A stretch of 32,026 nt of DNA. Source: Bacteroidales bacterium (GTDB lineage Bacteria; Bacteroidota; Bacteroidia; Bacteroidales; WCHB1-69). Position 1 is the stretch's first letter. Every line of letters starts with the position of its first letter. A program made the position numbers and the translations under genes. The stretch spans positions 1 to 32,026 of the forward strand of contig JAIKYR010000162.1 of NCBI GenBank assembly GCA_024682995.1. The letters run 5' to 3'. The notes beneath the pieces were generated by a model. That model was not told where the DNA came from. It searched no databases and saw only the letters and a list, made by a program, of their open reading frames with translations. This document shows positions 7,176 to 14,359 of this stretch, one piece after another.

Positions 7176-7550
7176 TTTTGGAACCGTCTGGAAATGCCGT
7201 TTCTACCGGGCTTGTGTCCCTGTCGGGACATGTTTCACCCCTGAAGGGGCGTTTGGGGATTCATCGGGAATGCCGTTTCTACCGGGCTTGTGTCCCTATC
7301 GGGACATGTTTCACCGCTGAAGGAGCTTGTGGAACCGACAGAGAGCGTCCTTTCTACGGGGCCGTCGTCCTTGTGGGGCATTTTCCGTGCTGCATCGGAT
7401 ACGGAGAGCTGCGACAGTCACGAATGGCCCCGACAGGGGCCAAAGCTCGGTAGAATGTGCGCCACCGTTCTCCCCTCGTCCCGCAGGGACGGAAGCTCGG
7501 TAGAATGAGGGACATCACGATTCCCCCGTAAATGTCCCTTTAGGGACGAA
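7156..7550. repeat. REP-like palindrome array
   Basis: This gene-free stretch is packed with GC hairpins: GCCCC-TGAA-GGGGC (7162-7175), TGTCCC-TGTC-GGGACA (7215-7230), GGCCCC-GACA-GGGGCC (7426-7441), CGTCCC-GCA-GGGACG (7477-7491) and GTCCC-TTTA-GGGAC (7534-7547). Two clear tandem copies of a 76-bp unit (ATGCCGTTTCTACCGGGCTT starting near 7194 and again near 7270) are followed by a degraded third near 7345. The motif AAGCTCGGTAGAATG follows two of the hairpins. The array sits directly upstream of the RAYT transposase pseudogene, as expected for REP elements beside the transposase that mobilises them. Open frames across it are by-products of the GC-rich repeats. Confidence 0.85.
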
Positions 7551-7598
7551 ACAAAAGACGAAACAAAAATAATTATCAAACAAAAAAATCAAACCATT

Positions 7599-8070
7599 AT
7601 GAAATCAATGAGAAATAGTACCTACACGCAAATCCATATCCAAATAGTTTTTGCCGTTCAAAACAGAGGCTCCTTGATTTTCGACACATGGAGAGAACGT
7701 CTGTACAAATACATGATTGCCATAATCCAAAACAAACGTCATGGTTCTGGCCTTAGGCGGGACAGCAGACCATGTTCACATTCTAATTGGAATGCGCCCA
7801 TCGCAATCATTGTCCGATTTGATGCAGTATGTCAAAGGGTGTTCATCGAAATGGATAAACGAGAACAGGCTTGCCAGCGGCTGGTTCTCCTGGCAGGAAG
7901 GGTACGGAGCCTTTTCATATTCGAAAGATGAAATCCCTGCCGTCATTCGATACATCGAAAACCAGGCGGAGCATCACAAACAGCAAGACATGGTGGATGA
8001 ATACAAACAGATGTTGAAGGAAAATGAGGTTGAATACGATGAACAAAAAATCTTCAAACAGATAGAATGA
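7599..8070 (+). pseudogene. REP-associated tyrosine transposase (RAYT, IS200-like), frameshifted
   Basis: The 5' part encodes YTQIHIQIVFAVQNRGSLI and reads to QNKRH. The 3' part, one frame over from 7741, encodes LALGGTADHVHILIGMRPSQSLSDLMQ and runs to FKQIE at 8067. Together they make a normal-length Y1/HUH transposase of about 150 residues. The HUH motif is HVH, and the candidate nucleophile Tyr is in IRYIENQAEHH. The frames join at 7740-7743 (CATG). Restoring two bases there (CAT-ATG) gives the family spacing between the QN-x-x-H segment and DHxH, so a 2-bp deletion is the simplest cause. The enzyme is probably dead. It lies directly downstream of the REP array, its presumed substrate. Confidence 0.85.
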
Positions 8071-8201
8071 TTTGTTGAAAAGTGAAGATTATTATCCATA
8101 AATTCCCCATTCAACACATATTCCCTTTGTTTCAATCAATTTCATGAATTGTTCTCGATTTTGTCTTGGTGACGGCATCGGAATACCAATAGGTCTCTTT
8201 T

Positions 8202-10253
8202 TTAATTATCCTGCATTTTGCCTTGGGTGATCTCCACACACTCTTTCAGGAATTGTGTGTCGGGATGATCTTCTCCTAAGGCTGCCTTCAGAATAGCGAA
8301 CGCTTTCTGGAAACACTCCAGAGCCTGGGCATACTGGCCTTGTCGATAGCAGATATTCCCGATATTGTTATAGCTGACAGCCACATCGGGATGATTCTCG
8401 CCATAGACGGACTGGTAGATAGCCAATGCCTTCCGATAGTATTCCAAAGCTTGGGCATAATCCCCTTGAACCTTGTACAATCCTCCCATGTTATTGTAGT
8501 TGGTCGCCACCTGCGGGTGATTGTCGCCATAGACCGACCGGATGATAGACAATGCTTTATGGAAAGACTCCAGAGCTTGGGCATAATCTTTCTGGAGACA
8601 GCACACCAACCCGATATTGTTGTAACCTACTGCCACATCGGGATGTTTCTCGCCATAGACTGATTTGCTGATCGTGAGAGATTTCAAATAATATTCCTTT
8701 GCCTGGTCGTATTCTTTCTGGGAATAGTACACGACGCCCATATTGTTGTAGCTGGTCGCCACGTCGGGGTGGTTCTCCCCATAGACGGACCTCCGGATAT
8801 CCAATGATCTCTGATAACAATCCATCGCCTGGACATGATCTCCCTGGGCATAGAAGGTAAGTCCGATGTTGTTATAGCCAGTGGCCACGTCAGGGTGGCT
8901 CTCCCCATAGATCGACTTGTTGATTGTCAGCGCTTTCCGGAAGTGCTCCATCGCCTGGGCATATTCGCCCTGACTATAGTACACCCCACCGATATTGTTG
9001 TAGCTGGTCGCCACGTCGGGGTGTTGCTCGCCATAGAAGTTCTTTCTGATCTCCAAGGATTTCTGATAGCACTCCATAGCTTGTGCAAATTCCCCTTGTT
9101 TTTTATACACATAGCCGATATTGTTGTAGAAGGTGGCTATGTCGGGATGGTTCTCTCCATAGTTCTCCTTCAGGATATCCATGGATTCCTGGTAGTGCTC
9201 CAAGGCCCGGGGATATTCGCCTTGGCCCATATAGATGCTTCCGATGTCGTTATAGCAGGTGGCCACGGAAGGATGGCGAGGACCGTTTTGGGCTGTTGCC
9301 TGACGCAGGGCGCGCTCGTAATAGTGGGTAGCCTTATGGTAGTCAGCCAGATAGTCATCGACGAAGTTGCCGGCTGCCAGCTGCCACTCCACCTTCGTCG
9401 TGTCGAGCTCCGCCCTCAATTCGAGGTAGTAGGCGGCGGAGTCGTTCTGGAACTGGGCGGAGAACCGCTCAAAATAGCCATAGCAGCGGCGGGCGATCTC
9501 CTCATTGTCGGCGGCGAACACGGCCTCGGCACGACGAAGCTGTTTTTTGCGCTCCTGCAGGGCTTGTCCTTTCTGCTGCTGTTCGAGCACCGCCTGACGC
9601 ACATCACCACGGGAAGCCAGGAGCGAGTCGGCCTTCAGCAGATCGCCATTCTCGATGCAGAACGACACCTGACGGTAGAACTCGTCCAGCAGGTCATAGT
9701 CGAGTTCGGCATAGCGTCTGGCCATGTCGGAGATGAGCTTCTCGTTGTTCTCCTGCTCGGCATAGAGTTGCTGCAGGGCCTGGCGATACTCCTCCTCCGT
9801 CAACTTGTTATGCTCTTTGAGGGAGTCTATCTCCAGTTCCCGCTGTTGCAGCTTCGCCTGCAGCTGACGACGTAGTTTCCGCTCGGCGGCCAGCTGGTCG
9901 TCGGCCTGTTTGTCGGGCGTCTCCATCGTGATCACCATCGGGTTGGAGGAGCAGGCATACTGTTTCTTCAGCACGTCGGGGTCGGAGAGCACATAGCCCT
10001 GCTTCCGCACGTCGCTCAGGAAGAATTTCTTGTCGGGCACCGTCAGGGTGAAATTGCCATTGGCATCGCCTACGGTGGAATGGCCGCCCATCAACTGGAT
10101 GGCCGCACCGGCGATGCGCTGGCCCGGGATCAGCTGCCCTTTGCTGTCCAGCCGTCCTTTGGTCTTCACATAGCCCTTCTGGGCGGTCTGCGCGGAGACC
10201 ATCGTGACAACAGCTATGCTTACTATGACGGTGAGTATAAATCGTTTCATCAT
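8202..10253 (-). CDS. Secreted tetratricopeptide-repeat protein of the TIR/RyR operon
   Basis: From the ATG at 10253 the protein has 683 residues (the open frame continues only to a TTG at 10265). Residues 1-21 are a signal peptide ending VSA before QTAQKG, so it is exported. A carboxypeptidase-regulatory-like beta domain follows (about residues 25-110; AGAAIQLMGGHSTVGDANGNFTL). Next comes a charged coiled coil (about 115-180) and then eight 42-residue kinesin-light-chain-type TPR units of the pattern GENHPDVATSYNNIG...YAQALEYYRKAL, ending with a partial ninth. It is the last gene of a four-gene minus-strand operon, 27 nt after the TIR stop. TPR arrays bind proteins, so a sensing or scaffolding role in the periplasm is inferred. 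I see no enzymatic motif. Confidence 0.88.
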   Translation of the reverse strand: MMKRFILTVIVSIAVVTMVSAQTAQKGYVKTKGRLDSKGQLIPGQRIAGAAIQLMGGHSTVGDANGNFTLTVPDKKFFLSDVRKQGYVLSDPDVLKKQYACSSNPMVITMETPDKQADDQLAAERKLRRQLQAKLQQRELEIDSLKEHNKLTEEEYRQALQQLYAEQENNEKLISDMARRYAELDYDLLDEFYRQVSFCIENGDLLKADSLLASRGDVRQAVLEQQQKGQALQERKKQLRRAEAVFAADNEEIARRCYGYFERFSAQFQNDSAAYYLELRAELDTTKVEWQLAAGNFVDDYLADYHKATHYYERALRQATAQNGPRHPSVATCYNDIGSIYMGQGEYPRALEHYQESMDILKENYGENHPDIATFYNNIGYVYKKQGEFAQAMECYQKSLEIRKNFYGEQHPDVATSYNNIGGVYYSQGEYAQAMEHFRKALTINKSIYGESHPDVATGYNNIGLTFYAQGDHVQAMDCYQRSLDIRRSVYGENHPDVATSYNNMGVVYYSQKEYDQAKEYYLKSLTISKSVYGEKHPDVAVGYNNIGLVCCLQKDYAQALESFHKALSIIRSVYGDNHPQVATNYNNMGGLYKVQGDYAQALEYYRKALAIYQSVYGENHPDVAVSYNNIGNICYRQGQYAQALECFQKAFAILKAALGEDHPDTQFLKECVEITQGKMQDN
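8277..9284 (-). repeat. Eight tandem 126-bp TPR-coding repeats
   Basis: The stretch codes for eight consecutive 42-residue units, each opening with G-x-x-HP and containing YN(N/D)(I/M)G. The DNA repeats are imperfect but similar enough to allow unit gain or loss by recombination, so repeat number may differ between strains. Confidence 0.85.
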
Positions 10254-10280
10254 AATCGAAACCAATGATATGAAGATAAA

Positions 10281-11411
10281 TTATTGTTTGAAAATACAAT
10301 AGTTGTCGCCGCAGGGCAGATAGAGACTGTCTTCATGCAGCGGGATAGATGCCATGATGGGATAGATCTTCTTTTGTGCCGCCAGCGGGATGGTCAGCGT
10401 GACAAGCCCTGTCTCGTCCGACCAGACAGTCTGGCCGTCTATCAAGACCTCCACGCCCGACAGGTATTGTTCCGTCTGTGGGTCGTAAAGGCGGAAACGG
10501 ATGTCGCCATAGACTGCCGGGTCGCGGGCCACATCCACCGTCACTGTCTCGGTCAGCACTACCGTCGTGTCGGTGGTCAGAAAGTCGAGGCAGGAGACGG
10601 TCACATGGACCGGCTTGTTCAGATACTTGTGGGGGATGTTACGGAAGACCACTCTCCCGTCCATTGTCCGGAGGGTGTCCGTCTCGGTCTTGTTGGGGAG
10701 GGCCAGCGTCACCACAGCATCCTGCATCTCCGGCAAGTTGGCATTGTATTCCGAGACCTCGTTCACCCGCAGGGCCACGTCCACGGGCAGGCCTTGGCGC
10801 CATACGCCGACCAGTGCTGCAAGCACGACGAGTATTCCAAGCACCCAGGCGATGGCCTTACGGATGAGCTGTCGGCGGTGGCGTTTCCATATCGCGTCGA
10901 ACTCCACATCCAACAACTTGGAGACAAGCTGCACGTAGGCCCGCTCACGGTTCAGATAGGAGATACGGTGTACATCCTCATGTATATTGGCGGCGAGGAT
11001 CTCCGGCAGTCCCAGCGTCTCCACCATGGGGTTGAAGCATTCTGTGTCGGGGTCGCCGCTGTGAGGTTCTCCCTCCACGATGAAGAAGTGGATATCCCGG
11101 GTCCTGCCCAGCTGGTGGAAGAAGGCTATCTCGCGGCCCACCCACTCCGACTTGGCCGAATGGGGCGAGCAGATCACCACTAGATGGCGGGAAGCCTTCA
11201 GCCGTTCCTGCAACTCCTGCGAGAGACCACCCGGCTGGATGTCCGTAGGCGCGAAGAAGACCGGCTGGATGGGCGTCCGCTTCCAGCCGCGCTCGCTGCA
11301 CAAGGTGGCCGGCATACGATAGTGCTCCAGCTTCTTCTGCAGGCGCATCCCCCACTTCAAGTCATGGGAGTTGTAGCTGATAAAGGCAAAATATTTATAC
11401 TGCTGCTCCAT
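10281..11411 (-). CDS. Membrane-anchored TIR-domain protein
   Basis: From the ATG at 11411 the protein has 376 residues; 11426 is a TTG and is not preferred. The TIR domain (about residues 1-165) begins YKYFAFISYNSHD. It carries the helix ICSPHSAKSEWVGREIAFF, where Glu94 of WVGRE lies at the position of the catalytic glutamate of TIR NADases such as SARM1 (WVHKE). A basic stretch (KRHRRQLIRK) precedes one transmembrane helix (about 186-204, AWVLGILVVLAALVGVW), which places the TIR domain in the cytoplasm. The remaining ~170 residues are beta-rich modules (DAVVTLALPNKTETDTL, GDIRFRLYDPQTEQYLSGVE) on the outer face. It is third in the operon, 19 nt after the RyR stop. NAD-hydrolysing or cyclising activity is inferred from the family. 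Confidence 0.9.
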   Translation of the reverse strand: MEQQYKYFAFISYNSHDLKWGMRLQKKLEHYRMPATLCSERGWKRTPIQPVFFAPTDIQPGGLSQELQERLKASRHLVVICSPHSAKSEWVGREIAFFHQLGRTRDIHFFIVEGEPHSGDPDTECFNPMVETLGLPEILAANIHEDVHRISYLNRERAYVQLVSKLLDVEFDAIWKRHRRQLIRKAIAWVLGILVVLAALVGVWRQGLPVDVALRVNEVSEYNANLPEMQDAVVTLALPNKTETDTLRTMDGRVVFRNIPHKYLNKPVHVTVSCLDFLTTDTTVVLTETVTVDVARDPAVYGDIRFRLYDPQTEQYLSGVEVLIDGQTVWSDETGLVTLTIPLAAQKKIYPIMASIPLHEDSLYLPCGDNYCIFKQ

Positions 11412-11430
11412 AAAAAAGGGCTCCAAGTGA

Positions 11431-11730
11431 TTATTTGTGTTTAGGGACTATCTCAAAGCCGCTGACCATCAAGAACTTCAACGTCTCGGTACTGGTCTCT
11501 CGGTCATAGGCTTTCTCCTCCTCTGACAGCTGGTCGTAAGGGACGAGGCACGGATGCTTCTTGTCGGCATCATTGCGCTCCGGACCATAGGTCCAGCCTT
11601 GGGCGACACGCGCGGCCGCCCACACCTCGTGGACATGCTCGGCCATCTGCTCGGCGACAGCCTGCAACCCTTCGGGAAGCTCCACATGGGAGGTGTCAAC
11701 AGTAATCGGAATATCTGGGTTTTGATTCAT
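11431..11730 (-). CDS. Stand-alone RyR-domain protein
   Basis: This small protein (99 residues) is almost wholly one RyR (ryanodine-receptor repeat) domain. The signature is AEHVHEVWAAARVAQGWTYG, followed by ADKKHPCLVPYDQLSEEEKAYDRET and a final helix TLKFLMVSGF. The HEVW-x-x-x-R-x-x-x-GW-x-YG and HP-x-L-x-PY-x-x-L...YDR positions are the hallmarks of the family. It has no signal peptide, so it is cytoplasmic. It is second in the operon, 13 nt after the channel stop. A second, more divergent RyR domain forms the C-terminus of that channel. A role in binding a small ligand or tuning the channel is inference; prokaryotic RyR domains have no settled function that I know of. Confidence 0.92.
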   Translation of the reverse strand: MNQNPDIPITVDTSHVELPEGLQAVAEQMAEHVHEVWAAARVAQGWTYGPERNDADKKHPCLVPYDQLSEEEKAYDRETSTETLKFLMVSGFEIVPKHK

Positions 11731-11743
11731 CGTGGTTAGGGTT

Positions 11744-13885
11744 TTAGAGTGTCGTCATGCGTAAGAGCCACGGGATATATTGCGAGATCTCATAGTCCAG
11801 CTGTTGCACGTTTTGTGGCAGTTGTTCAAACGGACGAATATCATAATGGACATACAACTCCTTGTTGTTTTGCAGTTCTCGGTCGTAAGATGGGTTCTCG
11901 TACTTGTCTTCCGCCTTCTTGGGCTTGCGAAACCCCATCAGCAGCTTCTCGGTATTCCAACGGTTGTGCTCCACACGGGCAAGCATCTCGACCTCCTCGG
12001 CGCTGAGGTCTTGAAGGTCTTGAGACTGGTCATCGGGCTCCAGTCCCCGCATGGTCCTCAGCGTGGCCAGTTTGCAGGAGATGCTGTATGCGCAATAGAG
12101 ATTCGACCACTTCTTGGCCACGGTCAGAGCGCGCCAATAGCGGTCGGCCTCGGCCCACAGCGCGGTGGCGGGCACGGCGTCCAGATCTGCAAGACTGGTA
12201 AAATGGGAGGTGCTGTAGTCGGCGGTCTCATAGAGATAGTTCAACAGTTTGGCTTGCTTCAGTGGGGTCTCATCAGACCAATAGGCCATGTCGTTCATGC
12301 CGAAAGGATAGATGTTGGCATAGCGATGTTGGCGCCTCTCCTGCACCAGCGTTCCGTCCTCCACCTTGCCATAAGCATACACCTTGTCGTCAGCCGCCTG
12401 CAGGTTGGTGACGAAGTCGTCGGCACGATCCTGACGGATGAAGACCGGCACCGCATTGTCGTACACCTCGTCGGGCATGTTCATCCCCGTCATGAAATTA
12501 TGGCGCTGGTCGGATCTTGTGACGAAGATGGAGAGGTATTCGTGATCCTTATCCTGCGCCCAACTCTTGATCAGATGCTGGATTCCATCAGCATAGACAT
12601 CCCCTTTGACAAATTCAAACTCGGTGTCCAGGAAGTCCGTGTCCGGCAGCTCCCGGGAGACACGCTGATCGATTTTCACAGGGAGATACGCCGCATCATC
12701 CTTCGACATATCGCAATAGAAGAAGGGCTGGACTTCAAAATAATGCCGGTTGCGGGTGACGAACAAGCGCATCTCCTCGTCGGCATTCTTCTCGATGAAT
12801 GTGATGCGTGTCCGCAGGGCTTTATCGCGGATGACATTAGGGAAATGGAGCAGATGGGCCGCTTCTATAGCCAAAGAAATGGAGAAGTTTGTGATTCCCA
12901 CAAAGACCAAATGCACCCGTTTCGTGTCCTCATAGCATATGCCCTTGCCATAGACAGAGGGATACGGGATCTCTACAGCCACATTGTTCTTCTCCTTATA
13001 GGAACGGCGCACAAAGACTTGGGTGGCCCAGTCATCGTAAAAGTTATACGGCACAAATTCAATCCCCAAGTCGCCGATCTGCGAGAATATCTCGGTAGTC
13101 TTGAAAGCCGAGTAGGTGTCAAAGTCTTCGAAGACGCAGACAACCCGCTTCGGAATTTGGTTGAAGTGGTTTTCTGTCAGATACATGTAGATGTTATCCA
13201 CGCACTCCACGTTGATGGCGTCATGTTCCGGTCTGGTTCGGTTGCCGACGATATAGATAGCCTCTGATGATTCCAGATGGATATCCTGGTAGGCATCTTT
13301 CACCATCCGGTGACCGTAGGCGATGAATATCTGGTCCATCTTGTCTCGGGCCACGGAGCGGAGGAGTTTCTCATGCACCTGTTTGGCATCCAGAGCCGAC
13401 AGCAGCACCACATCTGCTTTAGGCGTCTTGGCAAATATCTCGGTGATGATAGACGGAACCATGTCATCATAGCCCATGATGATGTAGTGGCCGCTCTTGA
13501 CATAGTGCAGCAAGCCGTTGCGGTGCGCATCCACGCGGTTGTCGATGGCGTTGGTGATAAGACCGATCATGATGCCGTTGAAGATGATAAGACCGAAGAG
13601 GTAGGAGATCCCGCTGGCCACCAGCAGCCATCCATGGGTCCCCTCGCCAAAATAGACATAGCTATACGCGCTGGTATCTATCAACAGAAACAACGGCAAC
13701 GACCACACCGGGATGCCTTTGTATGCACAATAGGCTCTCCAGTCAGAACCGGAGAAGGAGAGTAGCAGGTAGGATATCAGCAACAGGACGACAAACAAGA
13801 CCAGCAGGATGAGGATCTGCCGACTGAAGCTGCGCGACATCGCCCTGTCGAGGAATAGTTTGACATTATTTCTCTTTTTAGACAT
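11744..13885 (-). CDS. CASTOR/POLLUX-like ion channel with RCK-type domains and C-terminal RyR domain
   Basis: The protein has 713 residues. A hydrophobic helix (about 24-45, ILILLVLFVVLLLISYLLL), a re-entrant pore-like segment (about 62-80, WSLPLFLLIDTSAYSYVYFG) and a second helix (about 85-112) make a two-TM channel unit. No TVGYG-type potassium filter is present. LLHYVKSGHYIIMGYDDMVPSII then opens a Rossmann-type RCK/TrkA-N-like domain, as in the plant nuclear channels CASTOR/POLLUX (SYM8). A second such half starts near VHLVFVGITNFSISLA. The C-terminal ~80 residues are a divergent RyR domain (LARVEHNRWNTEKLLMGF...HYDIRPFEQLPQNVQQLDYE). It is the first gene of the operon. Ligand gating through the RCK or RyR parts is inferred; ion selectivity is unknown. 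Confidence 0.85.
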   Translation of the reverse strand: MSKKRNNVKLFLDRAMSRSFSRQILILLVLFVVLLLISYLLLSFSGSDWRAYCAYKGIPVWSLPLFLLIDTSAYSYVYFGEGTHGWLLVASGISYLFGLIIFNGIMIGLITNAIDNRVDAHRNGLLHYVKSGHYIIMGYDDMVPSIITEIFAKTPKADVVLLSALDAKQVHEKLLRSVARDKMDQIFIAYGHRMVKDAYQDIHLESSEAIYIVGNRTRPEHDAINVECVDNIYMYLTENHFNQIPKRVVCVFEDFDTYSAFKTTEIFSQIGDLGIEFVPYNFYDDWATQVFVRRSYKEKNNVAVEIPYPSVYGKGICYEDTKRVHLVFVGITNFSISLAIEAAHLLHFPNVIRDKALRTRITFIEKNADEEMRLFVTRNRHYFEVQPFFYCDMSKDDAAYLPVKIDQRVSRELPDTDFLDTEFEFVKGDVYADGIQHLIKSWAQDKDHEYLSIFVTRSDQRHNFMTGMNMPDEVYDNAVPVFIRQDRADDFVTNLQAADDKVYAYGKVEDGTLVQERRQHRYANIYPFGMNDMAYWSDETPLKQAKLLNYLYETADYSTSHFTSLADLDAVPATALWAEADRYWRALTVAKKWSNLYCAYSISCKLATLRTMRGLEPDDQSQDLQDLSAEEVEMLARVEHNRWNTEKLLMGFRKPKKAEDKYENPSYDRELQNNKELYVHYDIRPFEQLPQNVQQLDYEISQYIPWLLRMTTL

Positions 13886-13926
13886 AACCTATATTTAAAA
13901 TTATACAATTATACGCATGCCAGCCG

Positions 13927-13934
13927 CAAAAGTA
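13927..13934 (-). promoter_or_regulatory. -7 promoter box for the channel/RyR/TIR/TPR operon
   Basis: Minus-strand TACTTTTG matches TAnnTTTG, 41 nt upstream of the channel ATG. It is the only such box found on this strand near the operon, and gene spacings of 13, 19 and 27 nt suggest one transcript for all four genes. No clear -33 element was seen. Confidence 0.6.
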
Positions 13935-14026
13935 ACATTTTTTTTTGCATATTTGCACCATTGTTTTTCACAGGCAGAATAATCGCCTTCTGCACATAGG
14001 ACTATCATTTTCAAACAGCCGAAAGT

Positions 14027-14221
14027 ATGAAGCGCATCCTTTTCCTCCTGTCCACGGACAATATGGACAGTTTGGGATTGTCGTCCCGCGCCTACGACCG
14101 CATCCTGAAAGTGGCTCGCACCATCGCCGACCTCGACGGCAGTCTCAGAATCGAGACGGGACATCTCAGCGAGGCCATCAATTTCCGCAGCTTGGATCGG
14201 GACAATTGGGGGAAACGATGA
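14027..14221 (+). pseudogene. Truncated second copy of the comM 3' end (right direct repeat)
   Basis: Codons from 14063 ([20 protein letters not shown]) to the stop at 14219-14221 reproduce the last 52 residues of ComM, ending [13 protein letters not shown]. The 5' side is a foreign 12-codon lead-in ([12 protein letters not shown]) with its own ATG at 14027, so a 64-residue chimeric open frame exists. It lacks the ATPase core and cannot be a working ComM. DNA matches 7000-7159 gaplessly, with two perfect 58-bp blocks. Several differences between the copies are synonymous (GAA/GAG, GGG/GGA, CAC/CAT, CTT/CTC), which suggests the copies came from two once-functional comM alleles. Confidence 0.88.
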
Positions 14222-14329
14222 TGTTTCGCCCCTTCAGGGACAAGGGAAAAACATTTGTCAAGCAAATCCAATTATGATGAAATTCTGATAGGAATTCGTT
14301 CATCTCAATCATGGTCTGATTTGTTGAAA
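14222..14329 (+). pseudogene. REP fragment and RAYT transposase remnant after the second comM end
   Basis: Directly after the truncated comM, CGCCCCTTCAGGGAC (14227-14241) is a decayed version of the hairpin that follows intact comM. At 14282-14329 the frame ATT-CTG-ATA-GGA reads ILIGIRSSQSWSDLLK, which matches ILIGMRPSQSLSDLMQ of the RAYT at 7599-8070. The DNA over about 45 bases agrees at roughly four positions in five. The rest of the transposase is missing. The order comM end, REP, RAYT is therefore present on both sides of the TIR/RyR operon. Confidence 0.65.
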
Positions 14330-14335
14330 AAAATG

Positions 14336-14343
14336 TAATTTTG
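14336..14343 (+). promoter_or_regulatory. -7 promoter box for the gene at 14360
   Basis: TAATTTTG matches TAnnTTTG and ends 16 nt before the ATG at 14360, so the leader would be very short. Confidence 0.6.
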
Positions 14344-14359
14344 CCTGTCAAAAAAAAAT

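Larger units (their letters stand above)
7156..14221. mobile_element. Putative accessory island at the comM 3' end (boundaries inferred)
   Basis: The 7.07-kb segment between the two direct copies of the comM 3' end carries the REP array, a broken RAYT transposase, the four-gene channel/RyR/TIR/TPR operon and the truncated second comM end. A direct repeat that regenerates a host gene end is what integration of a circle by site-specific or homologous recombination would leave. I see no integrase, recombinase, relaxase or phage gene inside, so either the machinery is lost or the circle used homologous recombination. A local duplication followed by deletion is the alternative. Confidence 0.5.

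Noticed and set aside
7178-7508. Open frames of 91 and 72 codons in the REP array
   Set aside because: They are made of the GC-rich palindromes and tandem 76-bp units, with no protein-like features.
7156-7550. CRISPR array
   Set aside because: Repeat units are palindromic hairpins of varied sequence with a 76-bp tandem period; there are no uniform repeats with unique spacers and no cas genes.
8092-8205. Short minus-strand frame reading RPIGIPMPSPRQNREQFMKL and on to a stop
   Set aside because: It could be a gene remnant after the TPR gene, but it is under 40 codons, overlaps the TPR stop and matches nothing I recognise.
8835-9875. 346-codon plus-strand frame with repeated units
   Set aside because: The repeats are the antisense image of the TPR repeats in the minus-strand gene.
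11780-13267. Long open frame (495 codons) on the plus strand
   Set aside because: It lies wholly antisense to the channel gene, whose protein has clear domains; the plus-strand translation shows no domain or start signals.
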